DNA of 64,000 nucleotides from contig CABRHS010000001.1 of NCBI GenBank assembly GCA_902470815.1, positions 124,001 to 188,000 on the forward strand, in the 5' to 3' direction. Both the position numbers and the translations under genes were made by a program. Every line of letters starts with the position of its first letter. The stretch's first letter is position 1. Under the pieces are notes generated by a model. That model was not told where the DNA came from. It made no database searches and saw only the letters and a list, made by a program, of their open reading frames with translations. Of this stretch, positions 25,446 through 34,269 are shown in pieces. The stretch comes from an uncultured Collinsella sp. (GTDB taxonomy: Bacteria; Actinomycetota; Coriobacteriia; Coriobacteriales; Coriobacteriaceae).

Positions 25446-26717
25446 ATGAGCGTTCTCGATTCGATGCAGGGCTTCCTCGAGAAGCACGTGGGCCCCATTG
25501 CCCACAAAGTGAGTAGCTTTAAGGTCGTAAAGGGCCTTATGTCCGGCATGATGGCGACCATGCCCGTTACGCTGGGCGTGGCGCTGCTCTCCATTATCAA
25601 CGGGCTGCCGATCCCGCCGCTGCAGGCGTTCCTTGCCAGCACCGGCATGTCGGCGACGATTACCGACGTACTGGTCGTTACCATGAACCTCGGCGCCATC
25701 TACATGTGCGCCTCGGTCTCGTACTCCTACGGCAAGGTGCTCGGGAACAAAGGCCTTACGTCGACGGTTGCGGCTATTGGCGTTTTGCTCCTGCTGATTC
25801 CTCTTGGCCATGCCGAGGACGGCTCGACGTTTATCGTGACCCGTTATCTGGGCAGCTCGGGTCTGTTCGTTGCGCTGCTCGTGGCGTTGATCGTGCCGAA
25901 GGCGCTTAACTTCCTTATGAAGCATATCGCCATCCCCATGCCCGATTCCGTCCCTCAGTTCGTTACCGATTCGCTGTCTCCGATGTTCTGCGCCATCGTC
26001 ATCTTCACCACGGCTGCTCTGGTTAAGTGGGGCATGGGCATGACGAGCTTCGGCGATGTCTTTAACCTCATCAACAGCACCATTGCCACTCCCGTTATGT
26101 TCCTGGGCTCCAGCCCCTGGGCCGTTGTCATTTACTTTACGCTGTGCAACCTGCTGTTCTTCTTTGGTATCCACCCCAGCGTCCTGATGGGCGTGTACAT
26201 GCCGGTTATCCAAGCCTGCGCTCTTGCCAACACTGAGGCATTCGTTGCCGGCCAGCCACTGCCGTACCTGTCGTTCATCATCATGTTCTCTGTCGGTTCT
26301 GTTGACGCCCTTGGCATGGAGCTTGCGCTGCTCACGGCCAAGTCCGAGCGCTACAAGGCCCTCTCCAAGATTGCCCTGGTGCCCGCACTCTTCAACATCT
26401 CCGAGCCCATCATCTTCGGTACGCCCATTGCCATGAACCCTTATATGTTCATCCCCTACATCCTGCTCAAGCCCGTGGCCTGCATTGCTGCCGCCGTCGG
26501 CCTGATGCTCGGTCTGGGCAATGCATTTAACCCGACCATTTCCATGCCGTTTGTCGTGCCGCTGCCCATCAGCAACTTCTTTACGGGCGGCATTGGCTTG
26601 GTCGCAATCGTCCTCGCCGCAATCCTGCTGGTCGGACTGCTGTTTATCCCGTTCGTCAAGATGGCCGATAAGGAGGCACTGGCCGAGGAAGCTGCTGCAA
26701 AGGCTTCTGCCGAGTAG
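25446..26717 (+). CDS. PTS system EIIC component, lactose/cellobiose type
   Basis: Sugar-translocating membrane subunit of about 423 residues with about 10 helices. The family pattern at the start (LEKHVGPIAHKVSS) and the motif NISEPIIFGTPIAMNP identify PTS_EIIC. ATG 25446 is chosen because it begins the conserved region; ATG 25413 is in frame but has no ribosome site. EIIB and EIIA follow as separate genes, as in cellobiose systems. Beta-linked disaccharides are the usual cargo; the glycoside cleaved by the two upstream hydrolases is the likely one here. Confidence 0.93.
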   Translation: MSVLDSMQGFLEKHVGPIAHKVSSFKVVKGLMSGMMATMPVTLGVALLSIINGLPIPPLQAFLASTGMSATITDVLVVTMNLGAIYMCASVSYSYGKVLGNKGLTSTVAAIGVLLLLIPLGHAEDGSTFIVTRYLGSSGLFVALLVALIVPKALNFLMKHIAIPMPDSVPQFVTDSLSPMFCAIVIFTTAALVKWGMGMTSFGDVFNLINSTIATPVMFLGSSPWAVVIYFTLCNLLFFFGIHPSVLMGVYMPVIQACALANTEAFVAGQPLPYLSFIIMFSVGSVDALGMELALLTAKSERYKALSKIALVPALFNISEPIIFGTPIAMNPYMFIPYILLKPVACIAAAVGLMLGLGNAFNPTISMPFVVPLPISNFFTGGIGLVAIVLAAILLVGLLFIPFVKMADKEALAEEAAAKASAE

Positions 26718-26807
26718 GTCATTGTCCACAAGTTCGAAGGTTCGGCCGATCGCGTTGATCGCCGAAACATATAAGTCCCTGTGAGGGGTTACAGGAAAGG
26801 AACTGCA

Positions 26808-27110
26808 ATGAAAAACATCGTTCTAATGTGCGCCGGCGGCATGTCCACGAGCATCATCATGAAGAACATCAAGAAGGCTGCTGACGCCGAGGGTCTGGAG
26901 TGCGAGGTCTCCGCCCACGCCGTCAACGAGGCCGCGACCATTGGCCGCAATGCCGACTGCATCCTGCTTGGGCCGCAGGTTGGCTATGCCAAGGACGAGG
27001 TCTGCGCCGCATGTCCCGAGGTGCCGGTGGGCGTGATCCCCATGACCACCTACGGCATGATGGACGGCGTTAAGGCGCTAGCCCAAGCCAAGGAACTGAT
27101 GAGGCTCTAA
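26808..27110 (+). CDS. PTS system EIIB component, lactose/cellobiose type
   Basis: 100-residue cytoplasmic phosphocarrier. The phospho-Cys is Cys8 in LMCAGGMSTSI, and VPVGVIPMTTYGMMDG is typical. GGAAAGGA ribosome site before ATG 26808. It passes phosphate from EIIA (27113) to the sugar carried by EIIC (25446). Confidence 0.95.
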   Translation: MKNIVLMCAGGMSTSIIMKNIKKAADAEGLECEVSAHAVNEAATIGRNADCILLGPQVGYAKDEVCAACPEVPVGVIPMTTYGMMDGVKALAQAKELMRL

Positions 27111-27112
27111 GC

Positions 27113-27430
27113 ATGACGACAGAAGAGATTCAGCTTCAGAGCTTTCAGATCATTGCAGGCGTCGGCTGCGCGCGTAGCTGCTATATCGATGCGATTCACC
27201 TGGCCCGCGACGGTAAGTTCGAAGAGGCCGAGGCAAAGATCGCCGAGGGCCAGCAGCATTATGCCGAGGGTCACGCGGCTCACGGCGGCCTTGTCCAGCA
27301 GACGGCTGCCGGCGAGGACCTGAGCATCGACCTTTTGGTCGTCCATGCCGAGGACCAGCTTATGAGTGCCGAGGGCTTTGGCATCCTGGCCAAGGAGTTC
27401 GTGGACGTCTATCGCAAGATGGGCGCTTAG
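27113..27430 (+). CDS. PTS system EIIA component, lactose/cellobiose type
   Basis: 105-residue helical phosphocarrier. Phospho-His is His78 in LLVVHAEDQLMSA, the family hallmark. It starts 2 bases after EIIB, so the two are coupled. Last gene of the operon; a terminator follows at 27521. Confidence 0.95.
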   Translation: MTTEEIQLQSFQIIAGVGCARSCYIDAIHLARDGKFEEAEAKIAEGQQHYAEGHAAHGGLVQQTAAGEDLSIDLLVVHAEDQLMSAEGFGILAKEFVDVYRKMGA

Positions 27431-27520
27431 CCACGGACTTTGCCGCCAGGTTATCACCGTGCGCGGTGTACTCCCGGTAACAGGGCGGTGTTGATTCGTT
27501 TACATACATGTGCGGATAGG

Positions 27521-27546
27521 GAGGGCCCTTCGGGGCCCTCTTTTGT
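27521..27546 (+). terminator. Intrinsic terminator of the hydrolase/PTS operon
   Basis: Stem GAGGGCCC / GGGCCCTC around a short TTCG-type loop, followed by TTTTGTT. Confidence 0.85.
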
Positions 27547-27565
27547 TCCCCTTGTATGTTCAGGT

Positions 27566-27689
27566 TGTTTACATACCGTTTAGGCTGATTTCTCTACCGT
27601 TTACGGGTATTTCGCGTTACACTTCTAAACAAAAGAGTAAAACATTTAGTAAACAGAACAAAACGAAACACGCGTCTGTTTACTGAACA
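27566..27689. promoter_or_regulatory. Cluster of TGTTTAC-type operator sites before the isomerase operon
   Basis: TGTTTACTGAACA at 27677-27689 is a near-palindrome. Related sites are TTTAGTAAACA ending at 27655 and TGTTTAC at 27566-27572, with CGTTTACGG near 27598. The same 13-mer type recurs at 38471-38483 and 38516-38528. The AT-rich stretch between terminator and ATG presumably also holds the promoter, which I cannot fix. Confidence 0.55.
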
Positions 27690-27710
27690 TACAGCTAGGG
27701 GAGGACGTAC

Positions 27711-29111
27711 ATGGATAAGATCAAGCTCGGTTTTGTGCCCACGCGCCGCAGCATCTTTAGCGCGCCGGACGCGCTTAAGTATCGCGGCCTGACGGCTGAC
27801 CGCCTGCGCGAGATCGGTGTCGACATCGTGGACATCGACGACATTAACGACGAGGGCCTGCTCTTTGACGACGGCCATATCGAGCCTATCGTCAAGAAGT
27901 TCCGCGCCGAAGGCGTCGACGGCATCATGCTGTGCCACGCTAACTTTGGCACCGAGTACGTTTGCGCCCGTCTTGCCCGCGAGCTCGGTCTGCCTGTGCT
28001 GCTGTGGGGTCCGCGTGACGAGCGTCCCGAGCCCGATGGCACCCGCCTGCGCGATAGCCAGTGCGGCCTGTTCGCCACCGGCAAGGTTCTGCGCCGCTTC
28101 CAGGTTCCCTTTACCTATATGACCAACTGCCGCCTGACCGACCCCGAGTTCGAGCGCGGCGTCTGGGACTTTTTGGCCGTATGCAATGTGGTCAAGACCT
28201 TCAAGCACACTCGCATCCTGCAGATGGCGACCCGTCCGTTCGACTTCTGGTCCACCATGTGCAACGAGGGCGAGCTGCTCGAGAAGTTCAATATTCAGCT
28301 TTCGCCCATCCCCATGACCGAACTCGTTCAGGCTGTGCGCGACGCTCAGGCCGACGAGCAGGCCATGGCCGCCATGCTCGACCACATTCGTCACAGCTTT
28401 GAGATCTGCATACCCGAGGACAAGGTCCCCGCGGTCGCAGGCCTCGCCATCGCTATGAAGCGCCTGGTCGAGAAGTACGGCTGCAACGCCGGCGCCATCC
28501 AGTGCTGGAACGCTCTGCAGGACGAGCTGGGCATTATGCCCTGCGCCGCCAACGCCATCCTCAACGAGATGGGCATCCCTATCGTATGCGAGACCGATAT
28601 CCATGGCGCCATCACCGCGCTGATGGTCGAGGCTGCCGACCTGGGCCGTCACCGTGGCATGTTCGCCGACTGGACCGTGCGCCATCCCGATAACGAGAAC
28701 GGCGAGCTGCTGCAGCATTGCGGCCCCTGGCCCTGCAGCTGCGCGGCCGTCAAGCCCAAGCTCACCTACCCGCTGGCTTTCGATCACCCCGGCGCGCTGA
28801 CGGCCGAGGCTAAACACGGCGACCTCACCCTTGCCCGCTTTGACGGCGACAACGGCGAGTACTCGCTGCTGCTGGGCAACGCCCGCGGCATCGACGGCCC
28901 GGCCGGCATGGGCACCTACCTGTGGGTCGAGGTCGACAACCTCAAGCGCCTCGAGGCCAAGATTGTCGAGGGTCCCTACATCCACCACTGCGTCGCTATT
29001 CACGCCAACGTGGTGCCGGTGCTCTACGAGGCGTGCAAGTACATCGGCATTGCCCCCGATTTATACGACCCCATCGAAGAAGACGTTAAAGCCTACCTGC
29101 GAGGAGAGTAG
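27711..29111 (+). CDS. L-fucose/L-arabinose isomerase-like protein
   Basis: 466-residue cytoplasmic protein of the fucose-isomerase-like superfamily: the N-terminal Rossmann-type regions carry GIMLCHANFGTEYVCARLA, and later segments (ANAILNEMGIPIVCETDIHG and VEGPYIHHCVAIHANVV) hold the Glu, Asp and His residues expected at the metal site. It is related to true FucI/AraA only at fold level. Followed within 2 bases by split transketolase genes and an FGGY kinase, it is best read as an aldose-ketose isomerase of a rare-sugar route. D-apiose to D-apulose is a candidate. GGGGAGGA ribosome site. Confidence 0.75.
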   Translation: MDKIKLGFVPTRRSIFSAPDALKYRGLTADRLREIGVDIVDIDDINDEGLLFDDGHIEPIVKKFRAEGVDGIMLCHANFGTEYVCARLARELGLPVLLWGPRDERPEPDGTRLRDSQCGLFATGKVLRRFQVPFTYMTNCRLTDPEFERGVWDFLAVCNVVKTFKHTRILQMATRPFDFWSTMCNEGELLEKFNIQLSPIPMTELVQAVRDAQADEQAMAAMLDHIRHSFEICIPEDKVPAVAGLAIAMKRLVEKYGCNAGAIQCWNALQDELGIMPCAANAILNEMGIPIVCETDIHGAITALMVEAADLGRHRGMFADWTVRHPDNENGELLQHCGPWPCSCAAVKPKLTYPLAFDHPGALTAEAKHGDLTLARFDGDNGEYSLLLGNARGIDGPAGMGTYLWVEVDNLKRLEAKIVEGPYIHHCVAIHANVVPVLYEACKYIGIAPDLYDPIEEDVKAYLRGE

Positions 29112-29113
29112 AA

Positions 29114-29950
29114 ATGGCAACTATCGAAGAGCTTGAGTCCCTGCGTTGGGACCTTCGCCGCGATTGCGTCGATATCATCATGGCTGGCGCCGGCGGCCAC
29201 ATCGGCGGCGACATGTCGGTGATCGACGCCCTCATGACCCTCTACGCCAACCACCTCAACATTTCGCCCGAGACCGTCGACGATCCCAACCGCGACCGCT
29301 TCGTGCTCTCCAAGGGCCACGCTATGGAAGCCTACTACGCGGTGCTCTGCCACGAGGGCTATCTTGACCTCGACGACGTCAAGGCCCGCTTCTCCAAGTT
29401 CGGCAGCCCCTACATCGGTCACCCCAACAACAAGCTCAAGGGCATCGAGATGAACTCGGGCTCGCTGGGTCACGGCCTGCCCGTGGCCGTGGGCATGGCG
29501 CTCGCCGGCAAGATGGACGGCCGCGACTACCGCGTCTACACCATCATGGGCGACGGCGAGCTTGCCGAGGGCTCGGTCTGGGAGGGCGCCATGAGTGGCG
29601 GTAACTACCAGCTCGATAACCTGTGCGCGCTCGTGGACCGCAACCGCCTGCAGATCAGCGGCAGCACCGAGGACGTTATGAAGCAGGACTCGCAGGAGGA
29701 GCGCTGGGCCGCCTTCGGCTGGAACGTGCTTTCCATTCCGGGCAACGACGTCCAGGCCATCGACGCCGCGCTGACGCTTGCGGCCGAGACCAGCGGAAAG
29801 CCCACGGTCATCATCCTCAACACGGTGAAGGGCTACGGCTCGCCCGTCATGGAGGACAAGGCCGCCTGGCATCATCACCTGCCCAACGATGAGGAATATG
29901 CCCAGATCATCGCCGATTTCGCTGCCCATAAGGAGGCCATCAATGGCTAA
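29114..29950 (+). CDS. Transketolase-like protein, N-terminal (TPP-binding) subunit
   Basis: 278 residues equal to the first third of transketolase. GHIGGDMSVIDALM, the GHP motif (YIGHPNNKLKG) and the TPP motif GDGELAEGSVWEGAM are present. It overlaps the C-terminal subunit gene by 8 bases. Two-gene transketolases often serve specialised pathways; the AptA/AptB apulose-4-phosphate transketolase has this two-subunit form. The neighbours (isomerase, FGGY kinase) fit that, although a general pentose-phosphate role cannot be excluded. Confidence 0.9.
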   Translation: MATIEELESLRWDLRRDCVDIIMAGAGGHIGGDMSVIDALMTLYANHLNISPETVDDPNRDRFVLSKGHAMEAYYAVLCHEGYLDLDDVKARFSKFGSPYIGHPNNKLKGIEMNSGSLGHGLPVAVGMALAGKMDGRDYRVYTIMGDGELAEGSVWEGAMSGGNYQLDNLCALVDRNRLQISGSTEDVMKQDSQEERWAAFGWNVLSIPGNDVQAIDAALTLAAETSGKPTVIILNTVKGYGSPVMEDKAAWHHHLPNDEEYAQIIADFAAHKEAING

Positions 29951-30884
29951 CAAGATCGCCAACCGCAAGGTTATCTGCGACACGCTGCTCGAGGCCGCCG
30001 AGACCGATAAGGACATCGTCGTCCTGTGCTCCGACTCCCGCGGCTCCGCATCGCTCACGCCGTTCTTCAATCAGTATCCCCAGCAGTCCGTCGAGGTCGG
30101 CATCGCCGAGCAGGACCTGGTGAGTATCGCCGCCGGCATGGCTTCGTGCGGCAAGAAGGCCTGGGCCGCCTCGCCGGCGTCCTTTGTGACCACGCGCTCG
30201 TATGAGCAGTGCAAGGTCGACGTTTCGTACTCCAACACCAACGTCAAGCTCATCGGCATCTCGGGCGGCGTGTCCTACGGCGCTCTGGGCATGAGCCATC
30301 ACTCCGCGCAGGATATCGCCGCCATGAGCGCTATCCCGAACATGCGCGTGTATCTGCCGAGCGATCGTTTTCAGACTGCCGAGCTCGTGCGCGCTCTGGT
30401 TGCCGACAACAAGCCGGCCTATATCCGCGTGGGTCGCAACCCGGTCGAGGACGTGTATACCGAGGACGAGTGCCCGTTCCAGATGGACCGTGCCACCTGG
30501 GTGCGTCGCGGCACCGATGTGACGATTGTCGCCACCGGCGAGATGGTCCGCCATGCCGTGGATGCCGCCGATCTGCTGGCCGAGCAGGGCATCTCCGCCA
30601 CCGTGCTCGACATGTACTGCGTCAAGCCGCTCGACGCCGAGGCCGTGATCGAGGCCGCCGGTGCCGCGCGCGCCGTCGTGACCGTCGAGGAGCACAGCCC
30701 CTTTGGCGGCCTGGGATCCATGGTCGCGCAGGTCGTGGGCGAGCATTGCCCGCGTCCGGTTAAGTGCTTGAGCCTGCCCGACGCGCCGGTCATCACCGGC
30801 ACGAGCCCCGAGGTCTTTGCGCACTACGGCCTCACCGGCGAAGGCATTGCCAAGACGGTCGCCGAGTTCCTTCCCGCAGAGTAA
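29943..30884 (+). CDS. Transketolase-like protein, C-terminal subunit
   Basis: 313 residues carrying the pyrimidine-binding and C-terminal domains: EVGIAEQDLVSIAAGMA supplies the glutamate that activates TPP, and GGVSYGALGMSHHSAQDIA is typical. AAGGAGG lies 6 bases before ATG 29943 within the end of the N-subunit gene, so both halves are made together. Together they transfer two-carbon units between phosphosugars. A perfect hairpin follows the stop. Confidence 0.9.
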   Translation: MANKIANRKVICDTLLEAAETDKDIVVLCSDSRGSASLTPFFNQYPQQSVEVGIAEQDLVSIAAGMASCGKKAWAASPASFVTTRSYEQCKVDVSYSNTNVKLIGISGGVSYGALGMSHHSAQDIAAMSAIPNMRVYLPSDRFQTAELVRALVADNKPAYIRVGRNPVEDVYTEDECPFQMDRATWVRRGTDVTIVATGEMVRHAVDAADLLAEQGISATVLDMYCVKPLDAEAVIEAAGAARAVVTVEEHSPFGGLGSMVAQVVGEHCPRPVKCLSLPDAPVITGTSPEVFAHYGLTGEGIAKTVAEFLPAE

Positions 30885-30887
30885 CCG

Positions 30888-30922
30888 GAATGTGACAAAG
30901 GGACAGTCCCTTTGTCACATTC
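30888..30922. repeat. Perfect 16-bp palindrome between transketolase and kinase genes
   Basis: GAATGTGACAAAGGGA / TCCCTTTGTCACATTC with a 3-base loop CAG. There is no T-run of terminator type on the plus strand, and it lies 18 bases before the kinase ATG, within the operon. It could stabilise upstream mRNA or bind a protein. Confidence 0.7.
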
Positions 30923-30940
30923 ATTTTGAAAGGGGTGACT

Positions 30941-32428
30941 ATGGGCCGCTACATCATCGGAATCGACCAGTCCACGCAGGGTACGAAGGCACTGCTGGTG
31001 GACGAGGGCGGCCATCTGATTCATCGTGCCGATCGCTCGCATCGCCAGATTGTCAACGAGGCCGGCTGGGTGAGCCATGATCCGGCCGAGATCGCCGCTA
31101 ACGTGCTGGCCGCGGCGCGTGCCGTGGTGGAGGAGACCGGGGTCGACCCGGCCGATATTGCCGGTATCGGCATCTCCAACCAGCGCGAGACCACCGTGGC
31201 GTGGGACCGCGCAACCGGCCAGCCCGTGTGTGACGCCATCGTGTGGCAGTGCGCCCGCGCCCGCAGCGTGTGCGAGGCAGTCGCATCTGCTGATGGTGCC
31301 GCCGAGCTGGTACGCGGTGTGACCGGTCTGGCGCTTTCGCCCTATTATCCGGCGGCCAAGATGGCCTGGATTCTCGAGCATGTTCCCGGTGCCGCGGCGC
31401 TTGCCGCTCAGGGCGACCTGTGTCTGGGCACCATCGACTCGTGGGTTGTTTGGACCCTTACGGGTGGTCGCACATTCGCGTGCGACTACTCGAACGCAAG
31501 CCGTACGCAGCTCTTTGATCTGGAGAAACTCGCCTGGTCGGACGAGGTCTGCGCACTGTTCGGTGTCGACGCTGCCTGCCTGCCCGAGGTCCGTGATTCC
31601 GACGCCTGCTTTGGCGAAACTGACCTTGGGGGCTTCCTGCCCGCGCCCGTGCCGATACACGGCGCGCTTGGCGACTCCCACGCTGCCCTCTTTGGCCAGG
31701 GCTGCCTCTCACGCGGGATGGCAAAGGCGACGCTCGGCACCGGTTCGTCCGTGATGATGAACGTGGGTCCCGAGCTCGTGCGGAGTAGCTGCGGGCTGTC
31801 GAGCTCGCTGGCGTGGCGCATGAGCGGCGAGGCGTCCTACGTGCTCGAGGGCAATATTAACTACGCAGGTGCCGTTAAGACCTGGCTGCGCGACGACATG
31901 GGCCTCGTGGCTACGCCCGACGAGGTCACGGAGTTGTGCTATGCTGCGAATCCGGCGAGCCATGTGTACCTCGTACCGGCGTTCACCGGCCTTGGGGCGC
32001 CCCATTGGGCGAGCGACGCCGAGGCCGCCGTCTTCGGTATGACGCGCACCACGGGCCGTGCCGAGTTCGTGCGCGCCGCAGATGAAAGCATCGCCTACCA
32101 GATTTTCGACGTTGCCGACGCCATGCGTCGCGATTCGGGCCTTGCCTTGTCTGAGCTGCGCGTCGACGGTGGTCCCACGCGCGATGGCTACCTCATGCAG
32201 TTTCTCACCGACCTGCTGGAGACCCCATTGCGGGCTGCCGGCAACGACGAGATGAGCGGCCTGGGCGCCGCCTGGTGCTGCGGTATCGCGCTGGGCATGT
32301 ACGGCCCCGAAGTCACCTCGGCAACGCCGCCGCGTGCGACCTGGGATTCCGCTATGGCGGCAGAGGAGCGCGCCGAGAAGGTCGCCGGCTGGCACCATGC
32401 CGTTGAGGTGGCGATTGCGTACGAGTGA
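30941..32428 (+). CDS. FGGY-family carbohydrate kinase
   Basis: 495 residues. The phosphate-binding start GIDQSTQGTKALLVDEGG, a glycerol-kinase-like GIGISNQRETTVAW, and the adenosine motif around DGGPTRDGYLMQF are intact. ATG 30941 follows AAAGGGG; ATG 30926 is an alternative. Overall it sits between glycerol kinases and xylulokinases, so substrate cannot be named from sequence. Position after isomerase and split transketolase makes it the ketose kinase of that route (D-apulose kinase, ApsK-like, is one candidate). Last gene of the operon. Confidence 0.85.
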   Translation: MGRYIIGIDQSTQGTKALLVDEGGHLIHRADRSHRQIVNEAGWVSHDPAEIAANVLAAARAVVEETGVDPADIAGIGISNQRETTVAWDRATGQPVCDAIVWQCARARSVCEAVASADGAAELVRGVTGLALSPYYPAAKMAWILEHVPGAAALAAQGDLCLGTIDSWVVWTLTGGRTFACDYSNASRTQLFDLEKLAWSDEVCALFGVDAACLPEVRDSDACFGETDLGGFLPAPVPIHGALGDSHAALFGQGCLSRGMAKATLGTGSSVMMNVGPELVRSSCGLSSSLAWRMSGEASYVLEGNINYAGAVKTWLRDDMGLVATPDEVTELCYAANPASHVYLVPAFTGLGAPHWASDAEAAVFGMTRTTGRAEFVRAADESIAYQIFDVADAMRRDSGLALSELRVDGGPTRDGYLMQFLTDLLETPLRAAGNDEMSGLGAAWCCGIALGMYGPEVTSATPPRATWDSAMAAEERAEKVAGWHHAVEVAIAYE

Positions 32429-32496
32429 CGCCCTGGGGCGATGTCACGGAGTGCTATTCGGTCGATAGGTGAAGATGCGAACGAGAGGACGATGTG

Positions 32497-33150
32497 ATGC
32501 GGCAGAATCTAGCGCGTCGAATGATGGTCTACGTCTGCGGGCTTCTATTCCTGAGCTGCGGCGTTGTAATGAATGCGCGCACGGGGCTTGGTGTTGCGCC
32601 CATCAGCACAGTGCCGTACGTGATGTACGCCATCGAGGGCCTGAGCCTCGGCACGGCGTCGTTTGCGGTGTACTGCGTGTTCGTGGTCGCCCAGCTTTGC
32701 ATGGTGCGATATCCGGACGTCAAGATCCTCATGCAGATACCCGTCACCCTGCTGTTCGGTGCGCTTATCGACGTGCTGAATATCTGGCTGTTCCCGTTTA
32801 CCGCGACAGGACTCGTCGACGGCCTGATCATGCTGGTTCTCGCCGTGTCGTTCACGACGCTCGGCGTGACGCTGATCGTCTCCGCGCGGCTCGTCCCCGT
32901 GGCACCCGACGGCATGGTGCAGACGCTCTCCCAGGCGCTTCACTGCGAGTTCGGCAAGGCGAAGTACCTCTTTGACGGTACCTGTCTGTGCATCGCGCTG
33001 GCCTACGGGCTTGTGCGTACGGGTGCTGTGGTGGGCATCGGTATCGGCACCGTAGTCGCCGTGTTTCTGTCGGGCGGCATCTGCACGTTTTGGGGTCGTC
33101 TGCTCAACCGCAGGCTCATGGCCTTTATGGAAGAGCCTGCGAACATGTAG
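32497..33150 (+). CDS. YczE/YyaS-type integral membrane protein
   Basis: 217 residues with about five membrane helices. The start (YVCGLLFLSCGVVMNARTGLGVAPISTVPY, of which the Gly-rich part is conserved) and the APDGMVQTLSQ region are typical of YczE/YitT-like proteins. Function unknown. AGAGGA upstream of ATG 32497; a GTG one codon earlier is possible. It stands 27 bases before the ROK gene, so the two may share a transcript. Confidence 0.7.
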   Translation: MRQNLARRMMVYVCGLLFLSCGVVMNARTGLGVAPISTVPYVMYAIEGLSLGTASFAVYCVFVVAQLCMVRYPDVKILMQIPVTLLFGALIDVLNIWLFPFTATGLVDGLIMLVLAVSFTTLGVTLIVSARLVPVAPDGMVQTLSQALHCEFGKAKYLFDGTCLCIALAYGLVRTGAVVGIGIGTVVAVFLSGGICTFWGRLLNRRLMAFMEEPANM

Positions 33151-33176
33151 ACGCATTGAGCGAGACGGGAGCGGCC

Positions 33177-34115
33177 ATGAGGCAGCTTTTTGGAATTGAT
33201 ATCGGCGGAACGAACGTCAAATGGGCGGTTGTGAGTGGGAACTACGAGTTTGGTGACCGTGGTTCGGTTCCGACGACGTTCGTTTCGGCCGATCAGCTGG
33301 TCGACACGCTCGTGGCGCTCGTAGAGCCGTATCGCGAACAGGTTGTAGGTGTGGGCATCTCGGCCCCGGGTGGCATCTTCGGTTACGAGGCCGATCCAGA
33401 CGGGACGATCCATCGCGGTGGTGCGCTGCCGTACATGGACGGGTTTCCGCTTGGTCGAGTGCTGCGCGAGCGACTGGGGTTGCCCGTGACCGTTGTCAAC
33501 GATGGCAAAAGCTGTGCGCTTGGCGAGTACGCTGCCGGTGCGTTGCGCGGCGTGGACGTGGGTTGCGTGGCGGTAATCGGTACGGGCATCGGCGGAGGCA
33601 TCGTGGTTGACGGCCGGGTGCTGATGGGTGCGGGCGGTTTCGCGGGCGAGTTCAGCTTCCTGTCCAACAACGTAAACGAACCGCTTGATCATTGCGATAC
33701 ATTCGCGACTTCGAGCGGATGGCACGGCCTGCAGAATCTCGTGGCAGTCGAACTTGGCATTTCGGATGAAGCTGAACTGGAGGCCCTCGATGGCCGACGG
33801 ATCTTCGAGCTATTGGAGCGCGGGGGCGCGTCCGAAGTCGCCGCCGTGCAGCGCGGATTGGATGCCTATGCTGAGCTGTTTGATCGTGTGCTTGTGAATC
33901 TGCAGTGCGTTATCGACCCGGCGGTCTTCGCGATTGGTGGTGGCATCAGCTGCCATCCCGCGCTGTTCGAGGCGCTCGACCGTAAGATGGATGACGTCAT
34001 GGCGCACTACACTGGTTTTCTGAAAGATATGCCTCGTCCGCACGTGGTCCCGGCACAGCTGGGTAACGACGCCAATATCTACGGTGCCGTTGCAACTTGT
34101 TTGCGAGTGCTGTAA
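33177..34115 (+). CDS. ROK-family sugar kinase (glucokinase-like)
   Basis: 312 residues, no N-terminal HTH, so a kinase rather than a regulator. ATP-binding FGIDIGGTNVKWAVV and the catalytic-type patch VVNDGKSCALGEYAAGA with GTGIGGGIVVDG fit ROK kinases. The usual zinc motif CxCGxxGCxE is absent: the stretch after GGFAGEF reads NEPLDHCDTFATSSG. ATG 33177 has GGGAG 5 bases upstream. It probably phosphorylates a hexose released inside the cell by the nearby glycosidases. Confidence 0.85.
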   Translation: MRQLFGIDIGGTNVKWAVVSGNYEFGDRGSVPTTFVSADQLVDTLVALVEPYREQVVGVGISAPGGIFGYEADPDGTIHRGGALPYMDGFPLGRVLRERLGLPVTVVNDGKSCALGEYAAGALRGVDVGCVAVIGTGIGGGIVVDGRVLMGAGGFAGEFSFLSNNVNEPLDHCDTFATSSGWHGLQNLVAVELGISDEAELEALDGRRIFELLERGGASEVAAVQRGLDAYAELFDRVLVNLQCVIDPAVFAIGGGISCHPALFEALDRKMDDVMAHYTGFLKDMPRPHVVPAQLGNDANIYGAVATCLRVL

Positions 34116-34230
34116 GTGCAGACCATCGATTGGTCTGGTGGCGATTATTGCGATTGGCCCGGTGGCGATTATAGTCGCTGCCGGGTTAGAAAACTAGATG
34201 CTGAACGCTCGATATTATCGGCTGCGCGGC

Positions 34231-34269
34231 GCCCCGTCCCAAAGTAGTCATTTGGGACGGGGCTTTTTT
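34231..34269 (+). terminator. Intrinsic terminator upstream of luxS
   Basis: Perfect 13-bp stem GCCCCGTCCCAAA / TTTGGGACGGGGC, loop GTAGTCA, then TTTTTT. It ends ROK-gene transcription, 115 bases after its stop. Confidence 0.88.
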
